Shown here: positions 27,492 through 35,680 of the stretch, one piece after another
How the letters are laid out: every line of letters begins with the position of its first letter
How positions within the stretch are numbered: position 1 is the first letter of the stretch
DNA from: an uncultured Clostridia bacterium
Lineage (GTDB): Bacteria; Bacillota; Clostridia; UBA1381
DNA: 64,000 nt
Reading direction: 5' to 3'
Assembly (NCBI GenBank): GCA_947631085.1
Contig: CANRJY010000008.1
Span: 37,105-101,104, forward strand
The notes under the pieces: generated by a model
Database searches by the model: none
Seen by the model: the letters and a program-made list of their open reading frames with translations, nothing else
Told to the model about the DNA's origin: nothing
Translations under genes and position numbers: made by a program

Positions 27492-28685
27492 ATGAAAAAG
27501 TTTATAATAATTGTACTGATTTTAGTAATCGGTATATGTGTGGTAAATTCCGAAACGGATTTTTTCCTCAATTTCGGAAAATACGCTCCCGCCGTCGAGG
27601 AACGCTACCCCGAGCAGGTGGAAAAATTATCGGAATTGAGCGAAAAGCTTTTGGATATCACAAGCAAGATCCCGTCGCCCGCTGAGATCGCGGCTATGAT
27701 AAAACACGAGGAGCTGCCTATAGATCCGTCAGATGTTGCCGTAAACGCATATATCGAAAACAGCCCCATGCTTTCGTTCTATCCGAGCGAAAATATCGGC
27801 ATGATGTTTACCGAGAGCGGCGAGCTTGACATTTTCGGCATAACCGCCTCCACGGACAAGTCCAATCTTATCGCGTGCGTGAATACTCTCGGCGGCGAAA
27901 CGCTTGAACAAACCTCTTTTTCGGTTGACGGGATGCGTGAGTTCAACAAGCTCATAGACATTCCCGAAACAGAAGAAAACGAGCTTGAAATCACCATTTA
28001 TACCGGCAGCCGCCCTTACGGCGAATTTGCAAGCTGGGTTTATAACTACGTCTACATTGAGCGCGGCGAAAACGGCTGGCAGCTGAAAAATTCTCCGGTC
28101 TACGACAATAACAAGGCTCTTTTTGAAAAGGAAAAATCAACAAGCGAGGCGCTCAAACGCACCCCGTCGATACAATCCGAAAGCTCCGGAATCAAATCGA
28201 TCGCAGAGCAGCTTTCTCAAAACTGTACTACGGATTATGAAAAGCTTTTGGCGTTTCATGATTGGGTCTGCGCGTACATCTATTATGACATTGACAGTCT
28301 GAACGCGCCCGAAACCCCGCCGTATGAAGCCGAAGAGGTAGTCCGCAGCCGCAAAGCCGTGTGTCTGGGCTACGCGACGTTATACGCGGCATTGTGCAGA
28401 AGCGTGGGTATTCCCTGCAACGTCGTTTCCGGCTATGCTTTGGGCGTTGGCGACGACACCGCGTGGACGGACGCTACCATAATCACCGATATGCAGAACC
28501 ACGCGTGGAACGAGGCATATGTTGACGGGCGCTGGATAATAATCGACACAACATGGGACAGCCCCAATAAAATCCAAAACGGAGAAATGAAAACGGAAAA
28601 CGAGGTTTCGCATCTGTATTTTGACGCGAATTTACAATTTTTCTCGTCGAATCACAAAATAATAGAATACTCGAAAAGAAGGTAA
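27492..28685 (+). CDS. Membrane-anchored transglutaminase-like protein
   Basis: A 397-residue protein. An N-terminal signal anchor (1-19) is followed by a variable region and a transglutaminase-like cysteine-protease fold (about 245-380) with the full triad: Cys in SRKAVCLGYATLY, His in MQNHAWNEAYVDGRW and Asp in IIDTTWD. Prokaryotic members are mostly proteases or peptidoglycan/peptide-processing enzymes. It probably acts outside the membrane. The GNAT gene starts 5 bases after its stop. Confidence 0.88.
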   Translation: MKKFIIIVLILVIGICVVNSETDFFLNFGKYAPAVEERYPEQVEKLSELSEKLLDITSKIPSPAEIAAMIKHEELPIDPSDVAVNAYIENSPMLSFYPSENIGMMFTESGELDIFGITASTDKSNLIACVNTLGGETLEQTSFSVDGMREFNKLIDIPETEENELEITIYTGSRPYGEFASWVYNYVYIERGENGWQLKNSPVYDNNKALFEKEKSTSEALKRTPSIQSESSGIKSIAEQLSQNCTTDYEKLLAFHDWVCAYIYYDIDSLNAPETPPYEAEEVVRSRKAVCLGYATLYAALCRSVGIPCNVVSGYALGVGDDTAWTDATIITDMQNHAWNEAYVDGRWIIIDTTWDSPNKIQNGEMKTENEVSHLYFDANLQFFSSNHKIIEYSKRR

Positions 28686-28689
28686 AAAG

Positions 28690-29184
28690 ATGATTGAAAT
28701 AAAAAAAGCTGCATTGGACGCGGACATAAAGGCTATAGCGGATTTGGCGAGCGTGATTTGGCACGAGCATTTCACGCCGATAATAGGCGAAGCACAGGTT
28801 GAGTATATGCTCGACAAATTCCAGTCGTACCGCGCGATTTCGGACGCCGTTAAAAACAACGGCTACATATATTATATGGCGTACGACGACGGCGAATTTT
28901 GCGGCTATATCGGAATACAGCCCGAAGGAAGCGCCGTGCTTCTCAGCAAAATCTACGTCGAAGCAAGCCATCGCGGCAAGGGCATCGCGAAAAAGATGAT
29001 AGAAACGGTCAAAGCGGATTACGCCGATTACGACAAGCTGTGGCTCACGGTAAACCGCCACAACGACGGACCTATCGCGGCATACAAAAAGCTCGGCTTC
29101 GAAACAGTCCGCACGCAGGTAGCCGACATAGGAAACGGATTTGTGATGGACGATTATATTATGGAATACAAAATGAATAAATAA
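28690..29184 (+). CDS. GNAT-family N-acetyltransferase
   Basis: A 164-residue acetyl-CoA-dependent acetyltransferase. The acetyl-CoA loop is VEASHRGKGIAKKMIE, and the NRHNDGPIAAYKKLGFETVRT segment is typical of the C-terminal half. Substrate unknown. It is co-transcribed with the transglutaminase-like gene and ends at a strong terminator. Confidence 0.9.
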   Translation: MIEIKKAALDADIKAIADLASVIWHEHFTPIIGEAQVEYMLDKFQSYRAISDAVKNNGYIYYMAYDDGEFCGYIGIQPEGSAVLLSKIYVEASHRGKGIAKKMIETVKADYADYDKLWLTVNRHNDGPIAAYKKLGFETVRTQVADIGNGFVMDDYIMEYKMNK

Positions 29185-29189
29185 AGCAA

Positions 29190-29226
29190 ACGGAACGGCA
29201 TTATTAGCGCCGTTCCGTATTTTTTT
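29190..29226. terminator. Terminator
   Basis: A 10-bp stem (29190-29199 and 29209-29218) is followed by ATTTTTTT, after the GNAT gene and before the convergent SLH gene. Confidence 0.92.
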
Positions 29227-29230
29227 GTTC

Positions 29231-31120
29231 TTATCGGCTTATGCTCTGCGAGGATTCCGCCACCGTAAACGTATTCGTCGATTCGGGAGTAAGCGAAATT
29301 GTGAAGCCGTCCGCGTTCTTTTTTATCGTCGCCTTTCGTATGCGTATATCATTCAGATAAGATACACCGAAGCTGCGGCGCGGAGCAAGGATCGACGCGG
29401 AAAGCGTGTTTTCCGACGCGTACGCCTTAAAGACCTCAAATGAAGAATAATTATATTTCGAATCGCGGTATTTATTGTCGGTACCCTTCAGGATATAATA
29501 GCAGTCCTTTTCGAATTTCTCTCCTTCGGCGAGCGAAATCTCCTGTATACCCCACGATTTATTATATCTCGTGTACGTTCCTGGATTTATTTCATCGCCT
29601 TCAACGACTATGTCAATATTCGATATATCAATATCAAAGTAATATTCCTTATCCTCGTCGAGCTTATAATATCCGCATCGTATCGCCGTCTGTTTTTTGT
29701 CCGGAGACGCGGCAAGATATCCAACAACCTCATATCCGTCATATCCGTCACCCGCATAGCCGCCTGCGCTTTTCTCGATTCCGTCCGCTCCGATAAGATA
29801 TGTGGCTGACATATAATCCTTTCCCTCTAAAAAGCTATATTCCTCCGGTAAAGTCCAGCTTATTGATAAATCGTCGGCGATCACCGCGTTTACCGGAATT
29901 TCGATTTTTTCCCTTGTCGGTCTTTCCGTAGGCTCGGGTCTTTCACGCCTGCTCGTTATCTCGTCAAACAAACGGTACGGATTTACGCCGTCATAGCCGC
30001 CTCTTTCATAACCCGTGAAAAGCGCCTTATGAAGAATATTATAAAACTCATCGCGCTCGATCGGCTCGTCGGCGCTGCTTTGATCAACGCTTTCGATCAA
30101 GCCCTTTTTATACGCCGTCTCGTATATTTCCTCCTTAGCCGCGGGATAATTTTCAGTCATGTTATCCGTGCAGCCGTAGGTATTGCCGACAAGCCGCGTT
30201 ATGTAAAGCAGCGCCTCGAAATTCGTTATATCCGAATCCAATTTCAATTTGGGTATATCATTATACGCGATTATACTGTTGTTCATATCCATAAGCATCA
30301 TCTTTATTTCGTCGTCAAGATAATCCATTGACGAGAGCGTATCGCCGAGATACCAAATCGCCAGTATACTGCTCGTTCCTTTAAATCCTCCCGCGTTCGC
30401 TATGGTCTTGAGGGCTTCGAGGACCGTGATATTTCCGCCCTTATTCAAATCGTCGGCGCTTACGATACCGAGCTCGGAGAGAATTTCGCGCGTCGTGTCC
30501 TCATAGAATAACACATCCTTGCCCGAAATGAGGTTGTAAAACCGCCAAGCCGTCACTATAGCCTGCTCGCGGCTGACCGTTTCCTTCGGAGCGAGTTGAG
30601 TATCGGACACGCCCTTGATGATACCCATTCCGACCATCGCGCTTAAGCCCTCCTCCGCCCATGACGAAGCTTCGCAGCTGTCATCAAACGCTTTTAGATC
30701 CGCGCCCGACGGCGTAAGATCCTCAGCCTTTAACAGCTTGTACATCATGACCGCCATCTGCTCGCGCGTGATTTTTTCATCGGGAGCGAACTCCGTTTCC
30801 GATACGCCGTTCACAACGCCGATAGTATACGCAAGCGCGACATAGTAGGCGTTTGTGTCCGAAAATACGAATTTCACTTCCTCGTCGGGAAGCCCCTTAG
30901 TGTGCATATAAATTTTCGAAACAAGCGAACAAAACTCGCCGCGAGTAATATCCGCGCCGAAATTACTGAGCAAAATGGGATCAACGATTCCCGCGACATT
31001 TGCCTTAGCTATTTCCTTTCGCGCCCATTCGGAAGCGTCGGATATGTCTTCCGCAAGCGCGGGCGCGGCGCAAAAATTCAGCGTCAACACCGCCGCCAAG
31101 ATCAACAATAATTTTTTCAT
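29231..31120 (-). CDS. S-layer homology (SLH) domain surface protein
   Basis: A 629-residue exported protein. A signal peptide (MKKLLLILAAVLTLNFCAAPALA) is followed by three SLH repeats (about 28-205: ITRGEFCSLVSKIYMH, ITREQMAVMMYKLLKA, VSREQAIVTAWRFY). These attach proteins non-covalently to pyruvylated wall polymers. A fourth, weaker SLH-like stretch lies near 300-380. The C-terminal half is beta-rich and unrecognised. The ATG at 31120 follows AAGGAGGAG; upstream in-frame codons lie in the promoter. Confidence 0.92.
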   Translation of the reverse strand: MKKLLLILAAVLTLNFCAAPALAEDISDASEWARKEIAKANVAGIVDPILLSNFGADITRGEFCSLVSKIYMHTKGLPDEEVKFVFSDTNAYYVALAYTIGVVNGVSETEFAPDEKITREQMAVMMYKLLKAEDLTPSGADLKAFDDSCEASSWAEEGLSAMVGMGIIKGVSDTQLAPKETVSREQAIVTAWRFYNLISGKDVLFYEDTTREILSELGIVSADDLNKGGNITVLEALKTIANAGGFKGTSSILAIWYLGDTLSSMDYLDDEIKMMLMDMNNSIIAYNDIPKLKLDSDITNFEALLYITRLVGNTYGCTDNMTENYPAAKEEIYETAYKKGLIESVDQSSADEPIERDEFYNILHKALFTGYERGGYDGVNPYRLFDEITSRRERPEPTERPTREKIEIPVNAVIADDLSISWTLPEEYSFLEGKDYMSATYLIGADGIEKSAGGYAGDGYDGYEVVGYLAASPDKKQTAIRCGYYKLDEDKEYYFDIDISNIDIVVEGDEINPGTYTRYNKSWGIQEISLAEGEKFEKDCYYILKGTDNKYRDSKYNYSSFEVFKAYASENTLSASILAPRRSFGVSYLNDIRIRKATIKKNADGFTISLTPESTNTFTVAESSQSISR

Positions 31121-31151
31121 AACATATCTCCTCCTTATGTTTGATGCAATT

Positions 31152-31180
31152 ATTATACCACGCTCCAAAAATAATTTCAA
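31152..31180 (-). promoter_or_regulatory. Sigma-A promoter of the SLH gene
   Basis: TTGAAA (31175-31180), 17 bases, TATAAT (31152-31157) on the minus strand. Confidence 0.85.
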
Positions 31181-31207
31181 GTAACAGAACAGGCGGCTTT
31201 CGCCGCC

Positions 31208-33001
31208 TTAGAATCCCATATGTTTCAGATATAACTCATTAAATCTCCCGTCGTTTCCGAGTGTGATCTCACCGCTTATCCCGCGTATATGCCCGATCCG
31301 CTCCTCCCCGTTTTCAAGCGCGTATTTTACCGCCCCGCCGAGCGAACTGTTGCCGACAGTCTTCACTTTATCCTTCAGCTCCCGCGGCAGCAAGCCTATA
31401 TTGCACGCCTTTTTCACGTCGATATTATATCCGAACCCGCCCGCGAGGTACACGGTTTCAATTTTGTCCACACCGCCGCGCTCCGCCGCCAAGATTTCAA
31501 TTCCTGCGCGGATCGCCGACTTCGCCGTTTGCAGCTCGCGTATATCCTTTTGCGTAAATATCACGTTTTCGGCTAATTTGTAGCCGTTTTCGAAATATTT
31601 CCCCGCGAGCAAGCCTGTTTCGTCCATGATTTCCGCGTCCTTCAGCTCGGACAGCAGCTCGATCATGCCCGTTCCGCATATTCCGACGGGCGGCTTGTTG
31701 TTTATCGTCCGTATTTCGCCCGATTTTAAATCAACTCCGCATACCGCGCCGTCAACCGAGCCTACTCCACACGATATTTTTCCGCCCTCGAACGCGGGTC
31801 CCGCCGCGGCTGAGGCAACGACGATTTTCTCACCGTTCCCTATCGCCGTTTCGCCGTTTGTGCCGAGGTCGATAAACAGCGACACGCTTTCCGACTTGTC
31901 CATATCGCACATATAAATCCCGCTCGTGATATCGCCGCCGACAAACGCGGAAATCCCGCCTATGATCGTCGTTTCCGCCGCGATATCCGAGCCCGTAAGC
32001 TCGTCGAAGCCGATTTTTATCGTTTCCGTATGCTCCGCTTTAAACGGGAACGCGCCCAGCTCGCGGCAATCATAGCCCATCAGCAAATACACCATAGTCG
32101 TGTTCGCGGCAATCACAATTCTGTCGATTTTCCGTCCACCCGCGATTTTTTTCACGCCGCTGATAAGCTGGTACCGAATAATTTGCGCCATTTCACGTCC
32201 GCGCCCTCGGTTCGCCGCGTCGATCCTTGACAGCACATCAAGCCCGAACCTGCGCTGCGCGTTAAGCTCGGTGTGCGACGCTGTTATGACGCCGCCCGAA
32301 ACGAGCTGAAACGCGAGCGTTGTCGTACCGATATCAACGCATACAATATTTTCTTCCGATTTCGCCGAAGCCGCGTAATCATGCCCCGACAGAGCGGCGA
32401 AATTGCCGTTTATCGGCGCGCTTCGGCGAGGGCAGTCGGTTATCGGACACTTTGAGCAATCGTGCTGAGCGTTAAATACGCGGCTGTCGTCCGTAAGCTC
32501 CAGTATATATCCCATACTTTTCGCGGGCTTGAACATAAACCCGTCGGTAAGCTCCACGCCGCAGTCCCCGATTTTATCGAGAATAACGCGCTGACCTTCA
32601 AGCTCCATATCCGTCGGAGCTTCGAGCCGCCTTTTCACGCCCATTCCTATTTTCGCGCACTCTGCTTTCACGCGTTCGGCGAGAACCGCGTCCGCTTCAA
32701 ACAGATACTCGTCTGCCATAGCGCTCACAACCAGCCCGCCGAGCGCCTCGCCCTTATCGAAAAGCGATTTCGAATATTCCTCCGCCGCTCCGCCGACTGT
32801 CAGCAGACAATACGCCCTATCCCCGTCAAAGCTCGCGAAAGCAAGCGGCTCAAGCATATACTCGACCGCCTTAAACAGACCGTCAAATTCCCCGCTCACC
32901 CGCTCATAAGCCGCGCTCCCCTCCGCGCACCCCAGCGCGCGAAGAACGGCGGATTTGTTTGGTTTTATGTTGAAATTTGTTATTTTAATTAGATTGGTCA
33001 T
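31208..33001 (-). CDS. MetH-activation-like domain fused to RACo-type corrinoid-activator ATPase (DUF4445)
   Basis: A 597-residue protein in two parts. Residues 1-205 resemble the activation region of cobalamin-dependent methionine synthase (FMFKPAKSMGYILEL), ending in a Cys cluster CSKCPITDCP. Residues 215-597 match the ASKHA ATPase of corrinoid reductive activators (CVDIGTTTLAFQLV, LFIDLGTNGETAIGNG, GICGTGMIELLSEL, YLAGGFGYNIDV). RACo-type proteins normally carry an N-terminal 2Fe-2S ferredoxin domain, which is missing here. A likely role is ATP-driven reactivation of a corrinoid methyltransferase encoded elsewhere. No clear Shine-Dalgarno lies before the ATG, and the upstream terminator is only 10 bases away. 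Confidence 0.85.
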   Translation of the reverse strand: MTNLIKITNFNIKPNKSAVLRALGCAEGSAAYERVSGEFDGLFKAVEYMLEPLAFASFDGDRAYCLLTVGGAAEEYSKSLFDKGEALGGLVVSAMADEYLFEADAVLAERVKAECAKIGMGVKRRLEAPTDMELEGQRVILDKIGDCGVELTDGFMFKPAKSMGYILELTDDSRVFNAQHDCSKCPITDCPRRSAPINGNFAALSGHDYAASAKSEENIVCVDIGTTTLAFQLVSGGVITASHTELNAQRRFGLDVLSRIDAANRGRGREMAQIIRYQLISGVKKIAGGRKIDRIVIAANTTMVYLLMGYDCRELGAFPFKAEHTETIKIGFDELTGSDIAAETTIIGGISAFVGGDITSGIYMCDMDKSESVSLFIDLGTNGETAIGNGEKIVVASAAAGPAFEGGKISCGVGSVDGAVCGVDLKSGEIRTINNKPPVGICGTGMIELLSELKDAEIMDETGLLAGKYFENGYKLAENVIFTQKDIRELQTAKSAIRAGIEILAAERGGVDKIETVYLAGGFGYNIDVKKACNIGLLPRELKDKVKTVGNSSLGGAVKYALENGEERIGHIRGISGEITLGNDGRFNELYLKHMGF

Positions 33002-33010
33002 ATTTCATAC

Positions 33011-33035
33011 AAAAGGGCTGCTGCGCAGCCCTTTT
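33011..33035 (-). terminator. Hairpin between aldolase and RACo-like genes
   Basis: A perfect 11-bp stem (33011-33021, 33025-33035) with a 3-base loop, ending in TTTT on the minus strand. It lies between two same-strand genes, so termination may be partial. Confidence 0.8.
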
Positions 33036-33038
33036 TAA

Positions 33039-34331
33039 TTACTTCTTCAAATGGAACGCCTCAATAATATCGTCTATCTCTTCATCATTTATCGCCACAA
33101 CGCTGCCCAGGTCGCGCGCCGCGATTATCGCTCTCGCGCTGTACTCGGCAACCTCTAAACGGTCAAACGCGTCGAGCAGGCTGTTGCCCGTTACTATTAC
33201 GCAGTCGTTTTTAACGATTGCAATCGGCGTGTTTTCCTGGAATACCTCCGCCGTTTCAACAGGCTTCATATAGTTCGCGCCAAACTCGAGCTTCGGGATA
33301 TTGCGCATCAGTATGTAGCTTTCGGGTATTGTCCGCGAGTCGATTTCCTGGTCGGAAACCGCGAACGCCATCAGGCACGGCGGGTGCGCTATGATGATCG
33401 AGTTGATATGCGGGTGCTGCTTGTAAATCTCTCTGTGAAGCGCCACGCTGCGGCTCGGGATCTTACCGAGCTCCTTGTAATCGCCCTCTATCTTTACGAT
33501 ATCCTCCGGCTCAAGATACTTTCTGTCCTTATCGCACGGAGTTATGATAAACGAGTCGCCGTCCATTCGGCGCGAGAACGTACCCTGCGTGCTCGTGAAA
33601 AGCTGCTGATTGTACGCGCGCTTGATAAGACCGCACATCTTGCGGCGCTCGTCCTTTTCCTCACTTGAAATGTTGTTCGCTACGAACTCGTTCATGCTGA
33701 CGTGCTGGCGCGATTTGTACCATTCGATCTGCTCGTCGGTAAGCGGCGAGGGCTTGCCTATCTGATACGCGTCTATTTCAAGTCTCGCGCAGAAATCAAG
33801 CGTTTCAAACGCCTTAAAGGCGTTAAACATCGTGTCCGAGCCTACGACAACGCCGTGGTTTTCGAGCACGACGGTGTTAAATCCCTTCGCAAACTCAGCC
33901 GCAATCTTATCGCCCAAATCGGTACTTCCCGGCAGTCCGTACTTTGCAAGACCTATATCGCCGCACGAGAATTTTACGTTCGGAATAAGATTGGTGTCCG
34001 GCATTTTTCTCACGATACTGAACGCCACAAGCGCGGGCGGATGAGCGTGAAGCACCGCCTTCAAATCGGGACGCGCCTTATAAATTCGCTGGTGGAACGG
34101 ATACTCACTCGACGGCTTGTGATTGCCGACGATCGTTCCGTCGGGCTTGATGCAAACCATATCGTTTCTCGTAAGGCTGCCCTTGTCAATACTGCCCGGC
34201 GTTATCCAGATATCGCCGTTATCGTCAAGGATTGACAGATTTCCGCCCGAGGTAGTCGTCATGCCGTAGCCGTAGATACGCTCCATGAACATAACGAGCT
34301 GGTCGGCGGGGTGAATTAAGTTAAGATTCAT
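33039..34331 (-). CDS. Tandem class II aldolase/adducin protein, second site degenerate
   Basis: A 430-residue protein with two class II aldolase domains (about 5-205 and 232-420). The first keeps the zinc site and acid: SSEYPFHQR (Glu), VLHAHPPAL (two His) and LENHGVV (third His). The second reads IIIAHPPCL (one His lost) and IVKNDCVIVTG (third His replaced by Asp), so it probably does not bind zinc. Such enzymes cleave or isomerise sugar phosphates (fuculose-1-phosphate, ribulose-5-phosphate). Substrate unknown. AAGGAGG precedes the ATG, with an extended -10 (TGGTATAAT) about 45 bases upstream. Confidence 0.9.
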   Translation of the reverse strand: MNLNLIHPADQLVMFMERIYGYGMTTTSGGNLSILDDNGDIWITPGSIDKGSLTRNDMVCIKPDGTIVGNHKPSSEYPFHQRIYKARPDLKAVLHAHPPALVAFSIVRKMPDTNLIPNVKFSCGDIGLAKYGLPGSTDLGDKIAAEFAKGFNTVVLENHGVVVGSDTMFNAFKAFETLDFCARLEIDAYQIGKPSPLTDEQIEWYKSRQHVSMNEFVANNISSEEKDERRKMCGLIKRAYNQQLFTSTQGTFSRRMDGDSFIITPCDKDRKYLEPEDIVKIEGDYKELGKIPSRSVALHREIYKQHPHINSIIIAHPPCLMAFAVSDQEIDSRTIPESYILMRNIPKLEFGANYMKPVETAEVFQENTPIAIVKNDCVIVTGNSLLDAFDRLEVAEYSARAIIAARDLGSVVAINDEEIDDIIEAFHLKK

Positions 34332-34432
34332 AAAAATTCCTCCTTTTCATATTACATATTTATTTAATTATACCATATTTTTCTTCGATTTGCTATAGAA
34401 AAAACCGACAAATAAAAGAATATTACCGTTCC

Positions 34433-35518
34433 TTATCTGTATCTGAGTTGAACGCTTCCGAGCGCGGCGGTATATTCGTTCATTTTTTCCTCTATAGCCG
34501 CCTTCTGCTCGCCCTCCGCGATTTTCGGCTGATAGTTGTTATAATCGTCGGCAGAAGAAATGCGGCACGGTATTATCTCTACATTATCATCGTCGAGAAG
34601 CGTACCGTTGTCGAACGTAAATGTTTGGCGGTATATGACCGTATCCTTGTCGGATGGGTTGTCGTTGCCGCCGAAGCAGAAATTACCGAGGCTGTATGCG
34701 ATATACCGTCCTTTATATTTTTCGATTCCCTGCAAAACGTGCGGATGTGTTCCTATTACAAGATCCGCTCCCAAATTGATCGCCCTGTGCGCCAAGGCTA
34801 TTTGATCCTCGTTCGGAGCCGTCTCCTTTTCAATACCCCAATGAATACTCAAAATCACTAATTGCGCTCCCTGTGATTTGAGCGACGATATCACGCCGTC
34901 CATTGTCTGCACCTGCTCATCGTTAAGCGCGTTCACGCCGGCAAGTCCGACAACAATTCCGTTTATATTTGTGATAGCGGGGATTTCGTTGCGGAAATTG
35001 AGTATACCCGCTTGGTCGAGATATGTCTGCGTATCCGTCAGACTGATATCTCCGTAGTCGGAGGAATGGTTATTCGCCAAATTCGCCGCCTCTACGCTCG
35101 AGGTGGTAAGAATATTCACATAATCCGGATCGCCTCTGAAAGCGAATGTCTTATCCTCGCGCTCGCCCTGAGTGGAGAGTGTTCCTTCGAAATTCACAAT
35201 AGTCAAATCGTCCTCGGCAAATATCGGCGACACGTTGCGGAGAAAATAGGAATAATCATTATTCTGCTCCTCAACCATACTCACAAAACTGCTTTCCTCG
35301 GGAGCGTTTATATCCGTTCCGAACGTGCAGTCTCCCGCCGCCGTAATTGTCACAGTGGAAACAGGTGACGCTGACGCGTTGATGTCGTTCGGCAGAGCAG
35401 TGGCGTTGATGTCGTTTTGCTCTGTTTTCGGAGCTGAAAAATATCCGACAGCCGCCTGAATTACTCCGGCGGCGAAGAGCAGCACCGCCAAAATTACCAG
35501 TATTTTACGAATATTCAT
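34433..35518 (-). CDS. CapA-family metallophosphatase-like surface protein
   Basis: A 361-residue protein. An N-terminal signal anchor (about 5-25) is followed by the CapA/PgsA fold: ITAAGDCTFG, VNFEGTLS, NLANNHSSDYG, LSIHWGIE and IGTHPHVLQGIEKY hold the metal-binding residues. In Bacillus, CapA/PgsA proteins help poly-gamma-glutamate export; many homologues stand alone and have unknown roles in the envelope. No pgsB/pgsC partners are present. The start at 35518 follows GGAG. Confidence 0.9.
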   Translation of the reverse strand: MNIRKILVILAVLLFAAGVIQAAVGYFSAPKTEQNDINATALPNDINASASPVSTVTITAAGDCTFGTDINAPEESSFVSMVEEQNNDYSYFLRNVSPIFAEDDLTIVNFEGTLSTQGEREDKTFAFRGDPDYVNILTTSSVEAANLANNHSSDYGDISLTDTQTYLDQAGILNFRNEIPAITNINGIVVGLAGVNALNDEQVQTMDGVISSLKSQGAQLVILSIHWGIEKETAPNEDQIALAHRAINLGADLVIGTHPHVLQGIEKYKGRYIAYSLGNFCFGGNDNPSDKDTVIYRQTFTFDNGTLLDDDNVEIIPCRISSADDYNNYQPKIAEGEQKAAIEEKMNEYTAALGSVQLRYR

Positions 35519-35554
35519 TTTTATTTCTCCAATTTTCATAAACTTCTATAATAA

Positions 35555-35583
35555 AGTTTATTCCAATATGGTAAATTTGTCAA
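35555..35583 (-). promoter_or_regulatory. Promoter of the CapA-family gene
   Basis: TTGACA (35578-35583), 17 bases, TAAACT (35555-35560) on the minus strand. Confidence 0.7.
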
Positions 35584-35610
35584 TATTAAATTACAATTTT
35601 ATTAAGTTTA

Positions 35611-35639
35611 TTGACTATTCCCAATTATAGTTATAAAAT
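35611..35639 (+). promoter_or_regulatory. Promoter of hppA
   Basis: TTGACT (35611-35616), 17 bases, TAAAAT (35634-35639). Confidence 0.7.
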
Positions 35640-35680
35640 ATATATAATGACACAATATAAGGAAAACGGAGGGATTTTTT

